Source: Anniella stebbinsi (lineage: Eukaryota > Chordata > Lepidosauria > Squamata > Anniellidae). From it: 64,000 nt of DNA. The stretch is taken from assembly GCA_029215795.1 (NCBI GenBank), contig JARDYH010000003.1:92102609-92166608 (forward strand), read 5' to 3'. The position numbers and the translations under genes were made by a program. Numbering within the stretch: position 1 is the first letter of the stretch; every line of letters begins with the position of its first letter. Of this stretch, positions 1-12,337 are shown one piece after another. The notes beneath the pieces are model-generated. The model was not told the DNA's origin and did not search any database. It saw only the letters and a list, made by a program, of their open reading frames with translations.

Positions 1-3000
1 TTATTTTCTACGAAGGCCTCTGTAGCCCACATAGTGCCTAGAGATATTCTTGGGGACAAAGATGGTGCTGGCAGTCGGCACGTTGCTTTGTAATATCGTA
101 GCCTTCCTACTAAAACATTTTTACTTTAACAAAATCCAGCAAAAATGTTTTAAAACAGAAGGGACAGGGAGCTTGGTTGCCGCCAAGGGAGGTCTCTGAG
201 GGCACATTGGACCCCACGGGCAGGGCCGCCAAGAGCGGGCTCGGGCTCCAGTGGAAAAAAAAATTTGGACCTCCCGGCAAGGATGGTCCCTGTACTGTTA
301 TAAGATCAAGAAACAATCAACACAAGTAGGAAGAGTCTCAGAAACAGTTGAGAAAGGTAACAGGAGGAGCGCCTGCGTTTCCTCTCAGAGGGGTCCTAAG
401 TTTTGATGCCTGTTCCGGTGTTTTTGGGGAACGCAGTGTGGGCGGGCGGGAAGGATGCACATGGGGATCTGTTAGACTGAATAGAAACAGCTCCTTCCCA
501 CTCATTTGTCTCCCTGGCGGTTTCTATGGCACTCCGTATGGATCGTTCTTTACAATGGATACCAATTTTACAATGGATGTCAAAAACAATGACAAATAAT
601 GATACTGCCGAGAAGATAAAAACATAGGCAACATAGTCATGCCCTGGGCCCCCTTCTGGACCTCTGTGCACCGGTAATTTGTACCGGTTTCCCTCCTCTC
701 TCGTCAGCCCTGCCCACGGGCACCATGTTGGAGACCCCTGCCTTCGATTGATTCCAAAATCTGTGTTTCCAGAGGCAGCGTTGGAGAAAATGAATGTGTG
801 TGTATAGTGAAAGCTCTCCCCATCCATTTTCAGCTCTCAAAAACAACTGTATATGTCTGTCCTAATCAGTCTTAGACTAGGCCTGGATTCAATCTGTTTG
901 GTATCTGGTTGGCAGTTTTTTTTCTCAGTAAATCAGGTATATTGATCACACAGTGGAAGACATCAGGGTTTTCCCTTAAGATCAATCAGCTACCTATCTG
1001 ACTTTTTAACGAGATTAATCATATCACTCTTCAGGCCCAAGGAAAAGGCTAAATAACACTTGGAACTGCATAGACTGAGATCTCATTAAAACATTTTATC
1101 GAATCCGTTGCTGTTGTTGAGTTGATAGTGACTTCAGAAAAAAAACTAAAAATTATTCATTTGAATTATTGTTCTGAAAAAGCATCCATTTACTTATGGT
1201 AGAATACTAAGTAGTGTAACTTGTATACTTACTAAACCTTGATCTAATTACTGGAAATGCCTTCAAGCTTTACAGAAGGCCTCTTGGTGGTGGAACACAG
1301 GGCTGAACGAAAAAGGTGCAAATGTTTTAGCCTACAGATCGTGAAATCTTTGGTTCCAAAGCATGCAGAAGTGGCTTCTGGCATTATCCAAGAAGTTGCT
1401 GGTTTACCCTACTGAATACTTTATTAAAACGTCTGGCACTGGATTATAACACGTTATAGTCCCATTATGAAAAATTGAGACAGGCCATTCTATACAACTG
1501 CCGGAGTAATGCAAAAAGGCCCATCAATCCATTAACAGACCTTGATCAAAGTATTCTTTACATCCCGACAAAAAATAAATAAATGCTGGGGTTAATGGGG
1601 GAGAGAGGGGTACCAAGCAGCATATGTATGTAATATCCCATCCCATCAGCTCCAAAAGTAGAGGACAGTGATAGATCGAACAGGGGACTCTGTGATATTG
1701 ATAGAAAGCTTTTGAAATCAGATAAGAGTGTACTGACACTCAACCACAAAGTCATTCGGCTTCAGTTTCTTTGCAGTTTTCTGATTTAAAGGAGGTTTCC
1801 TTGTTCAGGTTAAAAAAACCAAAAAACCTTTGATGTTGGTACCCTATGATAACCGATCTCTCTCCCGGAATTCTGTGGCTTTTAATGTAAATTACTTTTG
1901 TTGATGATGGTGATCAATTGCCAATATTGGATGACACAAACTGTACTATTTTAGTTGGTTTTTAAAGCTAGTGATGGCCGGGTTGTTTCCGTTTCTTTCT
2001 GTGCCCTAGAAGTGTCATATATTCGTTTGTGCGTTTTAATGTCTAGCGTCACTGGATAACACTTGTAATGTGGAATGCAGTTGACTTTACGATATCAACT
2101 CGATTTCTCAATTGTCTTACCAGAAAAGAAGTCAGCAAGATGATGAAGAGCCATGAAGTGCAGGATAAAATTGAAACGAGAACTGAGGCCGCACCTTCAT
2201 GGGGAAAGATAACATTATCCTCCCAGAATTGAGTTGATTCCAATCTTGCTTGGGCATTTAATTGAATAAACCTGTTTTCAGCTGACTTGCCAGTAATTAC
2301 TCTGGGAACAGCTGCCCCTTACCTATGCTGTTGGGTCTCCCCTCCCTCCTGCTGACTCTTACTGTGCGTGGTAAGCCCCTGTGCATTCATAACCCACCAT
2401 AACCAAGAGACTGCAGCTCCTGTCATAGCGGTATCCTCCGAATCCACATTAGACCTTTAAAGCCAGAACTGGCAGCCCCCATGACTCTGTGCTCCCCTTA
2501 AAAAGTCAAAATTTCCACAGCCACAGTATTGCCAGGGCTGCTTTTTACTGCTTTGCAAGGAAGCTGACCAGAGTAGGATAATATATAATGTGGGAGATGG
2601 GAAGCGGCCAAACCACTGGTGTGAGGGGGAGTTACTTCAGTGAATTGGGGGGGGGATTATTCCATTAGTATGAGGGGGAGTAATTCGTAATTCCCTGCTG
2701 CTTTGGTACTTGCAGCATGGTTGTAGTTCACTGAGTTCAGGCCCCCACCCCCGCGGCCATCTCTGTGGCTGATAAGGAGAATTTGCTGTGGCAGAAATGA
2801 GTCAGAATATTTAATACTCATTTCTGTGTTGCCTTTCAGTATAAATATCTTCCAGGATCGTTCAGAACACCTTAAACCCATGCCCAACAATCAAACAACA
2901 ACAAGCAGGCTAAAAGAGGGGCGGTAAAAGTTATTACATCTTAAAAATGAAATTCTGGGGAAATTAAAAGGTGTTTGTCTGGCACCAAAAAGATAAGAAG

Positions 3001-3019
3001 TAGATGCCAGGCAAAGACA
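1..3019. other. Unannotated intergenic DNA
   Basis: I see no gene, RNA or clear repeat in this stretch. It is mixed-composition DNA with AT-rich parts near 900-1250 and 1750-2280. The short open frames here (60-140 codons) overlap on both strands, have no recognisable domain and look like chance frames. Confidence 0.5.
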
Positions 3020-3281
3020 AAAAAGAATTCCATAGAGAGTGCACCAGAAGACCCAGTCACCCTTGACATCACCTCAGAAGGTGAGGGCACCCAAAGGAGG
3101 GCCTTAAATGATTATCTTAGTGCATGGTCACTAAGTCAGGCAATCCTTCAAGTACTCTGGTCCCAAGCTGTGTAGGGCTTTAAAGGTAAACATCAGGACT
3201 TTGGACTGAACTTGGAAACAAACCAGTAACCAGTGAAGATGCTAAAGTACCAGCGAGATGTGTTCCCCTCAGCTAGTCCTA
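3020..3281 (-). repeat. L2-clade LINE 3' fragment (antisense), left half
   Basis: The stretch around GGGCTTTAAAGGTAAA and 'accagtaaccagtg' matches, piece by piece, the L2-like copies at 4640-5335, 11480-12000 and 14500-14895 in this window. It is the non-coding strand near the 3' end of the element. It is cut at 3281 by a 355-bp MITE and resumes at 3636. Confidence 0.6.
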
Positions 3282-3635
3282 GGTCCCCTCTACAAGGATT
3301 CGCTTTTGCGCCGGGTTAGGCGATTATGCGCATAATCGCTGAAGCGCATTTACACCTAATACCTCTGCACGAGAGGCGGTGAGAGGCGGCGAAGCGCATT
3401 AACGGATGACCAAAATGTGCTTTACAAGTAGTTAATGCGCATAAGCGCTTGTTCACATAGTCAAAATGCGCTTTAATGGCAGGAGCAAAATAAAACTCGC
3501 GATTAAACGCGCATTCGATAATGCGCATAATCAGAGAGATAACGCGCCTCTACGCCCGATTTGCACTCCGTTCTTGTAGAGGTAAATTTTTTAAAGCGCC
3601 TTGAAAGAGCTTTAAACCTCTCTTGTAGAGGCAGC
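3282..3635 (+). mobile_element. 355-bp MITE family, copy 1
   Basis: Non-coding element with inverted ends, GGTCCCCTCTACAAGG on the left and the complement of TGCCTCTACAAGAG on the right. Near each end there is a palindrome of the type ATTATGCGCATAAT. Five more copies occur in the window (22845, 34243, 35698, 40240, 51805), all 324-356 bp long. The CpGs are largely intact, which suggests a fairly recent insertion. No open frame codes for a transposase, so it is non-autonomous. It sits inside an L2 fragment. I found no clear target duplication at this copy. Confidence 0.75.
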
Positions 3636-3870
3636 TTGTTTTGAACTGGCTGACGTTTCCAGACAGTCTTCAAAGGCAGCCCCACATAGAGCCCATTGCA
3701 GTAATCTAATTTGGAAGTTACCAGAGCATAAATAGCCATGGCCAGGCTACCTCTATCCAGAAGGGGTAGCAGCTGGTACATCAGTCTTAGCTGGTAGAAG
3801 TTAATGCCAAGCCATTGACATCCAGTGACAAAGCTGGATTCTGGAGTTCCCCAAATGCACACCAGATTAG
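3636..3870 (-). repeat. L2-clade LINE 3' fragment (antisense), right half
   Basis: Continues the L2 fragment interrupted at 3281. It contains 'cttcaaaggcagccccac' and 'gcagtaatctaatttgga', which recur at 4790-4830 and 14880-14895. The antisense frame at 3503-3862 reads partly through the MITE and is not a real gene. Confidence 0.65.
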
Positions 3871-4639
3871 AACTTGTAAGTACTTCAGTGAAGGATGCTT
3901 ACATTGTGTGCATCAGGTTGGAATTTAGTGCTAGGTATAGAATTCCGCATCTTAACCGTCTGCTTCTTTAAAAAGAGAAGGCAGCAGCAAGCCTTTGGCT
4001 CTTGTCTGTGAACACTTCTAAAAATGTAATGCAATGTTAAAGGATGGGTTGGGAGGGAGAGTGGTTTGAGTAGGTTATCTGGGGGCGGGATTCATTGTCC
4101 TGCATATCTCTGTTGGCTCCTTCACATGACAATCAAAATAAAGTAGTTTAAATATGTGCAAACATGCTTTGTTTATAAATATAATTTATACAGGTTTTCC
4201 GCATAAATATTCATTTTATCGATACTGAATATTTTGGCACAGCCATTCTATCCTAAGAAAGGTAGCAGGTGAGGTGTATAGTAAGACGGTTATGACACGC
4301 AACAACACCTCTTTATTAGTGAATAATCTTTTGGGGGAGGGGGAGCTGGAGGGTTGCATCTGTGGTTATATTGTAGCATAAAATGTGTGCCTATTGACAA
4401 CTTGTGCAGTCCTAAGCCTTCCTCCCCCTGTTACCAATCTAGAGGCAAAAAAGATGTGGAGAAAGTGGTAACAGAATTGGGGATTGAGGTGCCAGCCCAC
4501 CATCCCTTGCTCGCTTCTCAAAGTAAGTAACACTTGCTGAAAACCAGTTGCTAATTAGGGCCATAAGTGTTCAGGGTGAGAGGGGAGGTTTTGGTTTCTA
4601 AGAAAACTAGCAGCCTTTTGCACAGGCCAGTTAGGCCTT
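3871..4639. other. Unannotated intergenic DNA
   Basis: No gene or repeat family recognised. At 4615-4655 a segment of about 20 bp containing TTTTGCACAGGCCAG is duplicated in tandem at the edge of the next L2 copy. Confidence 0.4.
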
Positions 4640-5335
4640 TTGCACAGGCCAGCACCTTGAATTAGGCTCGGAAACGTACAGGCAGCCAATGCAAGTGGGC
4701 CAGAGTAGGTCTTATATGCTTGGACCTTCTGGTCCCTGTTATCAATCTGGCTGCTGCATTTTGCACAAGCTGCAGTTTCTGAACTGTCTTCAAGGGCAGC
4801 CCCACGTAGAGTGCATTGCAGTAATCTAACTTGGAGGTTACCAGAGGATAGACAACTGAAGCCAGGTTATCCCTGTCCAGATAGGGGCGTAGCTAAGCGA
4901 AGTTGGTGGAAGGCAGTTCGTGCCACCAAGGCCACCTGATCCTCAAGTGACAGAGATGGTTCTAGGAGAACCCTAAGCTACGAATTTGCTCATTCAGAGG
5001 GAGTGCAACCCCATCCAGAACAGGTTGAACACCCTCCATCTGGTCAGCAGAACCACCCACTAACAGCATCTCAGTCTTGTCTGGATTGAGTTTCAGTTTA
5101 TTAGCCTGCATCCAGTCCATTGTCGCAGCCAGGCACTGGTTCAGCACATCCACAGCCTCACCTGATGAAGATGAGAAGGAGAAATAGAGCTGCGTGTCAT
5201 CAGCGTACTGATGACAACGCACTCCAAAACTCTGGATGACCGCACTCAACGGTTTCATGTAAATGTTGAACAGCATGGGGGACAAGACTGACCCCTGCGG
5301 AACTCCATACTGGAGAATCCACGGGGCCGAGCATA
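4640..5335 (-). pseudogene. L2-clade LINE, reverse transcriptase remnant plus 3' UTR
   Basis: On the minus strand, 4962-5285 encodes about 107 residues of a non-LTR reverse transcriptase. It has the start SPMLFNIYMKPL, the catalytic box HQYADDTQLYFS (F/YADD motif, palm domain) and then KLKLNPDKTEMLLVGG. This is the C-terminal half of the palm of an L2/CR1-group LINE. The family copies its own RNA into DNA at the nick made by its endonuclease. The full ORF2 is usually several hundred residues longer, so this copy is 5'-truncated, as is usual for LINEs. The lower-coordinate side (4640-4960) is the 3' UTR shared with the other L2 pieces in the window. It is dead, with no intact ORF2. L2 rather than CR1 is inferred from the 3' UTR type and the longer palm spacing. 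Confidence 0.8.
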
Positions 5336-6274
5336 GTAACCTCCTTTCTGCCTGGTATGCACCGTAGCCTAGATTGCATTCATTGATCAGGGTAGATGGT
5401 GCCTAGATAATTTTGCTGTGGAGAAGGGCCTTAGGGCAGGTTTACACGTGTGCATACAACACTTGAGTTCTTTACACCCTGTTATAATATGCTTGCTATC
5501 TGGATTCAACTGTACTGGCACTATTTTAAAAAAGCACACACAAGATAATTTGCCATTTCATCTGGGATGTGCCTGCGAGCAAGAGTGGGTAAGAGTGAAT
5601 GCACCATCATAAAATGCAAGTTATCACATGGAAGTTGCAATCATCAAGGGATGAATATGTACTGGGTGAACAAGCCTGCAATTTGATGTCTGTTTCCATC
5701 TCTTCTATATATTGTTCGAACCTTTGCTCCTGACTGCAGCCGCTCCAAGTGCCCAGATGCAATTTATTGCTCTGTGGGCCACATTCTCTTAGGCTGTATA
5801 AAGCAATTACATGGTTAAAAGTCCTGGTGTTCATCATTAGTCAGTCTCTACAATGACTCTTCAGCATCAAATTCTTGAAATAGGCTTGGATGCATGAATA
5901 ACAATTAGTTTCTCATAGCAACCCTTAGTTTTGCCTTCCTGATCGACAGGAGATAAAATGGTGACCGGGATTGTTCATGGTATCATGTGGCTCTTTCTCT
6001 GTAGAACACAGCCCTAAGGGCAACGCCTCGACTCCAGCTGAGACATCCCATCACATGTAACAAAGGGTTACCTGATGAGGATCTTTCAATGTCGGAAGGG
6101 GATAGTGGTGCAAAATGTGGCAGTTTCCAAAGAAGAGAATTCTCTTGAAATTTTTATGCTGATCTGTGCCCATGGCATTCCATGGGTGGAAGGGAACAGT
6201 GTGGTGAAGGAAGGGCTCCAGCTCCTTGCCCCACATCTTTCCACTCATCCCTTTATCCCCATTCTCTCCACACA
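5336..6274. other. Unannotated intergenic DNA
   Basis: No supported feature. Short frames on both strands overlap and have no recognisable protein family. Confidence 0.4.
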
Positions 6275-6772
6275 AGGGCCATGTCTACACCAATCGTTTT
6301 TCCCGAGGTTGTCCCTGAGCGTCTAAATGACGCACAGGGGATCCCGGAGTCAAACAGGGACAACCAGAGACTTTCCCCGGGAAAACTGAAACTGGGGATA
6401 TCCCAGTTTTTCCGTGGTCCCAGGACAACCCCGAGGAACGTGGCTGGTGTGGCACGGGCTCCCAGGTCCTCAAACGGGCACGGAGCTGCACGGGGTGGCT
6501 CTGTGCCCATGGGGGTGGGGTGGGAGCAGCAATTTCACCATCCCTGGAATGGCGGGGGGGGGGGTGGTTGACGGCGGAGTTTGATGGGGGGTACTCACTT
6601 TTTTGCTGCACGACCAGGCTCCTTTTAAAAAAACGAAAAAACACCCGCAATGTCCCTCTTCCCTTCTGGGACATCGCGCAGCCGTATAGATGCTGGGGGA
6701 GGATCGCAGAAGCAGGTAAGTTGGCAATCCTCCCCCATCCCTCCCGCTACACCCTGAGGTGTATATGAGCCC
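6275..6772. mobile_element. GC-rich MITE with TCTACACC ends, copy 1
   Basis: The ends are GGGCCATGTCTACACC and the complement of a GGC..ATACACC end. The interior shares long blocks with 19163-19516: a 'caatttcaccat' block, a G-run, a 'ggctcct' block followed by an A-run, and a terminal 'ctacaccct' block. Because two copies share ends and interior, this is an interspersed element and not unique sequence. The five overlapping open frames here (6182-6727) read the GC-rich element and are not genes. The superfamily is not determined. Confidence 0.6.
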
Positions 6773-7300
6773 AAGGTCTCCATTGCACTGGGGTAACGGT
6801 CACAACATTACCATCTCCACCTCACCGAACTTCCCGCTCTCTTTTCCCAGGTATGTCAGGCATTTACTGATGTAGGACAGGAGTTTGAATTTTTTCTTTT
6901 TATTACAGTATCTACATGGCTTTATTGAAAAAAACAAAACGTGAAACAGGAATTGTATCTAGAATCCTGTCAAGCCCTGGATTGTTTGTTTATTAAATTG
7001 TTTCATTATATAATACACCATTAACAGTACTCAGAAGAATTTTCAGTTGAATTATTATGTATCACATCAATTTGTGTGTATAATAGGAATTATATGTACA
7101 TATTGGACAGTTTTAATATACTTATGATTCATATAAATCTAATTTGATTGTTAACTATCTTTGATTGTTCAAGTTGGTTTTTAAAAAAACTGTAATTACT
7201 CAACATTACTTACAGCTGTATGCCCAAGGGCATTCTTGTTATCTTACGCTTATCTGCATATCTCCATCCAGTTTTCCACTCTTTGGTCTATCTAATCCAG
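6773..7300. other. AT-rich intergenic DNA
   Basis: Mostly AT-rich and free of recognisable repeats. No gene seen. Confidence 0.35.
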
Positions 7301-7436
7301 CCTTCTCTAACAGGGTACCCTCCAGATGTTTTAGACTACAACACACATCATCCCTGTCCATTAACCATGTTGGCTAGGTCTGATGGGAGCTGTAGTCCAA
7401 ACTATCTGAAGGACACCTCATTGGGGAAGGCTGCCC
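7301..7436. mobile_element. Short hAT-like inverted-repeat MITE (CCAGATGTTTT family)
   Basis: The left arm has 'taccctccagatgtttta' followed by 'gactacaac'. The right arm, after a short centre, holds the complementary 'gggagctgtagtccaaa'. The same fold-back is seen at 21731, 24657, 37477, 49606 and 54632. The copies with the best-preserved ends begin CAGGG and have near-matching 8-bp flanks, which fits hAT. Confidence 0.65.
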
Positions 7437-7649
7437 TAGAGAGTGATGGGATGTTGAGGCATCAAAGGGGTTGAGAAGCGGGCAATACTAGTTCCAACTC
7501 AACATCAGTCCTGACCCTCCAAATCGGCAATTTGCCAAATCCAAATTGTCAGTCTTCCTCTCTCCTTGCATACTCTTTTGCCAGGCAAAACCTGGTATTT
7601 GGAACAGCTGCCTATTTAAATTATTTTATGAGCCACCAGTCCTGACCAA

Positions 7650-7990
7650 TTGTTATGGGCTTAATTATACGGATGGAGAGGGATGACCACATGGTTTGAA
7701 CTGAATACTTCCTCTCTGTTCAGTTCCATTGAGACAGCTCCATCTAGTGGAGGAAGATGCTGCTTTTTTCAGATAGTACTTTAAAAAAAAATGGATCTTT
7801 TCATGACGGAATTTCCAATGGATGCTACAGGAGATGTTCTGGTCATTCACAATGTCATTTAAAAGGCACACAAACTTTGGTGTGCAATAAATGGCTCGTT
7901 TAGAGGAGCCCTCCGTCTCAACAATACGTTTTCTCCTTAATAGATTATTTTTTTCTGAAGTAAGAACTTCTGGGGGATGCAGCAAGCTGA
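7650..7990. repeat. Interspersed repeat with a CTCF-like motif
   Basis: Shares blocks ('gaattatacgg', 'gaccac.tggt', a 'ctctagtgg'-like box and the downstream 'gtcatt..aaa' part) with 38780-39100 and with 45350-45570. The box at 7738-7751, read on the minus strand, is CCACTAGATGGAGCT, close to the CTCF core consensus. The family is not identified. Confidence 0.45.
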
Positions 7991-8752
7991 AAATAGTTTT
8001 AATCCAGCTCTAGCACGAACTCTCCCATTGCCTGAGGCATGCCATTTTTAACCCTTTTGGTACTCTGCAGTGTCTCCAGCTGCCATTTTTTAAACAATTA
8101 TCTTAATTTCTGCCACCCACAGGGGGACCTGGGAGAGCAAAAATACCCCCAGTCCACCCTAAATCACTGGCCCCTGCTTTACCGTGTTGTGTTGTGCCCC
8201 CAACCCCTTCTCTTTACCACTGCTGTCACACTGGCTTCAACATGGCTCCCCAGAGAGCCCGTCCCCTCTGGTTCACGCTCAGAGTGAAACACAGGGCAGG
8301 ACTGGCGGGCCTGGAGAGCCCTGCCGGCCATGCTCTTCCTCTGCGACAAATGGTGGGAGAGCAGCTGGTGGTGTTCTCTGGAGCATCTGCCAGAGGTGGC
8401 GGGGGTGGGTCTTTCTGACGGGGGTGTATAGATCAGCGCAATTGGCCCCTCCTCCCAATGTGCCACCTGAGGGTGGGGGGTTCACCCCGCCTTATGGGAG
8501 GGCTGACCCTGTTGTAATCACTAGCTGAGGAGAAGTTGGCTGCCTGAATTTCAGCATGCTGGAATGCAGGATTTGAAATGTTTGGTTGGGTGTGATCTAC
8601 TTTTTCTGTGATGTTTAGAACTTCGGGCATAAAAATTGTTCCAACCACATTGCTGAATTCTTTCTTTTTCTTTTTTCTTTTTGTCCTGCAGCCGTTCTAG
8701 GTGAGTTGATGCTGGTTCTCTTTGATGTATGTTTTTGAACGATTGGATTCAA

Positions 8753-8760
<8 letters not shown>
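7991..8760. other. Unannotated intergenic DNA
   Basis: GC-rich around 8200-8520, with several overlapping short frames on both strands that encode no recognised family. No splice or coding signal I trust. Confidence 0.35.

Positions 8761-8799
<39 letters not shown>
8761..8799. repeat. (CT)n microsatellite
   Basis: About 19 uninterrupted CT units, preceded by shorter CT interruptions. Confidence 0.95.
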
Positions 8800-8802
<3 letters not shown>

Positions 8803-8809
8803 TCTGCAT

Positions 8810-9734
8810 TTAATTTTTGTAAAATCAATTACATTACTAGGAAACATAAATCAAGATAATTCTTAATTATTGCCTCTGGCAAATGGCTGCATAGTCAGTA
8901 TATCAATCATGTTAGTTTGCCATGGAAGTCTACTTTATTATTAAACTTTGAAGTACTTTCCATTATTTTGTGTATGGCTGGCTCTGTATACGAGAGATGC
9001 ATAATAAGGTCGGTAGCCTAAGGCGACTGCAGTGAGGGATAAGTGATGTAATTATTTCATGCTTGTGGAAGCCTTCTTTAAAAAAATACCACAACCCACA
9101 GATTGGGAATGCATTAACTGGCACCATGCCACACATCTGCTCCTGACTATCTACTTTTTAGGTCGCAATCAGAGAAAGCTGGCACCATAATTCAGCAAAT
9201 TGCTGATCCTGCCCCTTAAGCCATTAGTTTAGTTATTACATAGGCTTGGCCATAACCATACTGAAAGCAACGAGACTTAGGTTTGTCATGACTAACTTAA
9301 GTGCCCTTACTGTAAACATGACTAAGTCTAAATCCAAGCCATGGTTTTCTTCCATAAAATATTTGGGATACACCAATGTGTGTTAAATTTACAGATCAAT
9401 TGTGCATACTCAGGATCTCTTCATATTCCCCCCCCCCCCCGGCTAATCGTCCCTTAGGTCTATAAAGAAAACTCAACACATTTTTAAACATACAAAATTC
9501 GTTCCAATGTCATGCCAGCAGAAGTCCATTAGCACAACCGGCCTTTCTCCCTCTCTCCTTTCTCCTGGAGCCTTTCATGCTGTCTGAACATCTGCTCTGG
9601 AGAATTTCCCAACCGCTAGGAACAGAGTTTGAGGGGCTGTGGTGGAGACAGGGAATTGGACCCGCCTGGTTCCATTGACAGAAAGGAAAGACAGTAATGG
9701 ACCCAGCCTATCTAGATCTTGTGCATGCATTCTT
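8810..9734. other. Repeat-free AT-rich DNA, possible conserved non-coding element at 8830-9070
   Basis: The segment 8830-9070 is AT-rich, contains TAATTA-type and AATCAATTA boxes and resembles no repeat family in the window. Those are properties of conserved developmental enhancers, but conservation cannot be seen from one sequence. A C-run lies at 9427-9440. Confidence 0.25.
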
Positions 9735-10446
9735 GCTTAAGAACATGAGAAGTGCCTTTCTGGATTAGACCAAGGTCTGCCTAGTCCAGCATTCCAGGCA
9801 AGAATTCCAGCAACCTGCAGGTACTAGGTAGTCCATGGTCAACTCTTTCAAACTATCCAGACATAGGAACATAAAAGCCCTGCTGAATCAGACCAACGGC
9901 CTATCTAGTCCAGTATACTGTTCACACAGTGGACAACCAGGTGCCTGTGGGAAGCCAAGTAGGGCAAAAGTGCATAGCCCTTTTCTGCTCATGTTCCCCA
10001 GCAACTGGTTTATAGAGGCATATAATGGAGGTAATATAGCCATAATGACTAGTAGCTGTTGATTACCTGACTGATCTCCATGAATCTGACTAATTTTTAA
10101 AAGCCATCCAAATTGGAGGCCCTCACTATACCTTGTGGTAGTAAATTCTATAGCTAAAGAAATGCTTTATCTCTCCTGAATCTCCCAACCTGGATAATCC
10201 CTGGTTGAATCTCTCCACACTATGCATAATTTTGTACACTTCTGTCATGTCTCCCGTTACTCACCTTTTTTCTAAGTTTAACAGTCCCAGATGTTGTAAC
10301 CTTCCCTCACAGGAAAGTTGTGCCAGCTCCTCGATCATTTTGGTCACCCTTTTCTGCCCCCTTTCTAACTCTACAATATCCTTTTTGAAGTATGGTGACC
10401 AGAACAGCATGCAGCTTTGCCCCCTCTGAGATGTTAAGAGGTACAC
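9735..10446 (-). pseudogene. CR1-group LINE 3' remnant(s), antisense
   Basis: On the minus strand, 10261-10446 encodes the very C-terminus of a CR1-group ORF2: 'WSPYFKKDI' and 'LQHLGLLNLEKR'. These correspond to the WAPHFKKD and [11 protein letters not shown] motifs of the better copy at 12654-13037. The rest (9735-10260) is the matching 3' UTR, with two starts of the 'aagaacat' / 'aggaacataaaagcc' type. That suggests two pieces or an internal duplication. The copy is truncated at the 5' side and has no intact frame. Confidence 0.65.
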
Positions 10447-11479
10447 AGAGAAGAAGCTCTTCTAGCAACGTAGGGGGTTGCTTGACATAGCTGTTGATCC
10501 AGCTATATGTGCATGACAACCAGGCTGTTCATAACTAGTGAAGAGAGAAAGTAGGTGGGGAAGAAATTTCCATGCATGTTGCAAGGTGGACAAAAATGTG
10601 CCCCCGATCCCAACTTGTACTGTAAATTATCACACTGTGAATCTAGATATAAGGATCACGAATATGCATTACAATGCGGATATTGATCTGATTTGTTTGC
10701 TCAGAAAGCCTGCTAAATGTAGATCTCTCTTTCTAGATTGGGGTAATGATATTTGCCAGGCAGATATAAGGACCTACACAAGAACATACCAAGTTCCTCC
10801 AAAACTATTGGAAACTTTTGGGTATGCTTTGATTTTAATCGAGATCGTGGTGGTCTGCTGATAGTTAATGGCCTTTCAACACCAGCATGCACAGGATTGG
10901 CCGTGATTTTTCAAAAATTATAATTTGTGCCGTTCCGTATATTCATGACTCATTTCGGACTCCTCTGCTTGTATGTTAAATAGACTGCTAGTACATTAAT
11001 TTGATATTGAATGTATTGCCTTTTTTTTCTTTTTGATACACATATATGAATGCAATGAAGAATAAGAGCAACGGAAAGGCAATAGCGGGCTAGTTCTTTT
11101 AGTTCTGAATGTAAAGTGTTTTGTATCTATTTTGACGATACACCAAGGGCTTTAGCTTTCTTTGTAAGAATGAATTTAAAAAGTGTATTTGAAAAAATAA
11201 AATTAAAAAACCAGGTAAGGTGAAATTGTGGACGAGAGAAGTGAAAAAGGATGTGCAACCACGTGAACAACGTCCATCTGACACCCATCTCTAAGAAGGC
11301 ATCACCTCTCTTCTTCTGCTTAAGAATTTTTGAATGTGAAATGCATAATTGTAAACTCTTAAAAATTCTTCCTTTGGGGAAGCATGCACAATGCCAAACT
11401 ATTGTTATTCACATTTATAGCCACCCTTCCTTTGCCAGGAGCTCAGTGCTGTTCATCTGGAGTATACCTTTTCATCATG
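10447..11479. other. Unannotated intergenic DNA
   Basis: No gene or repeat family recognised. The frame at 10538-10861 (+, 107 codons) has no domain I recognise. Confidence 0.35.
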
Positions 11480-12002
11480 GGAAGGGCAGAGTAAATAAGT
11501 AAGCCTTAGGGCCTCCCTCAAAGCCTGCAGTGATGTGGTCTGAGGAACCCTTTGATGGCAAAGCATTCCAGATGTGGGGTCACTGTAGAAAAGGCCCTCT
11601 CTTAACTATCTTTAAAGGTGGTCTGGTAAGAAGGGCCTCTCTTGCTGATCTTAAGGTGCGGGCAGGCTGATATGGGTGAAGGCAGTTCTTCAAGTGATTT
11701 GGTACTACGTTAAGCCTTTAAAGGTCAAAGCCAGCACTTTAAATTGGGCTTGGAAATGCACCAGTAATCAGTGCAGCTGGTGCAGAATAGGTATTATATG
11801 ATCTGACTGCCTCATCCCCACCAACACTCAGATGGCTGCATTCTGCACCAGTTCACATTTCTGCACTGTCTTCAAAGGCAGCTCCATGTACATCCCATTT
11901 CAGTAGTCCAGCTTGGACTTCCCAAGCACATGGATAACCATGACAAAGTCCATGCACTCCAAATAGGGCCACAGCTGGCATACACACTCCTGGACACCAC
12001 AT
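11480..12002 (-). repeat. L2-clade LINE 3' fragment (antisense)
   Basis: Contains the L2 3' landmarks seen elsewhere in the window: 'gaaaaggccctctc', 'taagcctttaaaggtcaaa', 'cagcactttaaattggg', 'ctgtcttcaaaggcag'. No coding part is kept. It directly abuts the 3' end of the CR1 copy that starts at 12003. Confidence 0.65.
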
Positions 12003-12337
12003 TAATAGAATCATAGAATAGTAGAGTTGGAAGGCGCCTATAAGGCCATTGAGTCCAACCCTCTGCTCAATGCAGAAATCTACCTTAAAGCATACCTGAC
12101 AGATGGTTGTCCAGCTGCCTCTTGAATGCATCTAATGTGGGAGAGCTCACGACCTCCCTAGGTAATCGGTTCCATTGTCGTATTGCTCTAACAGGAAGTT
12201 TTTTCTGATGTCTAGCCAGAATCTGTTTTCCTGTAACTTGAGCCCATTATTCTGTGTCCTGCATTCTGTGCTGATCAAGAAGAGATCCTGGCCTTCCTCT
12301 GTGTGACAATCTTTCAAGTATTTGACGAGTGCTATCA

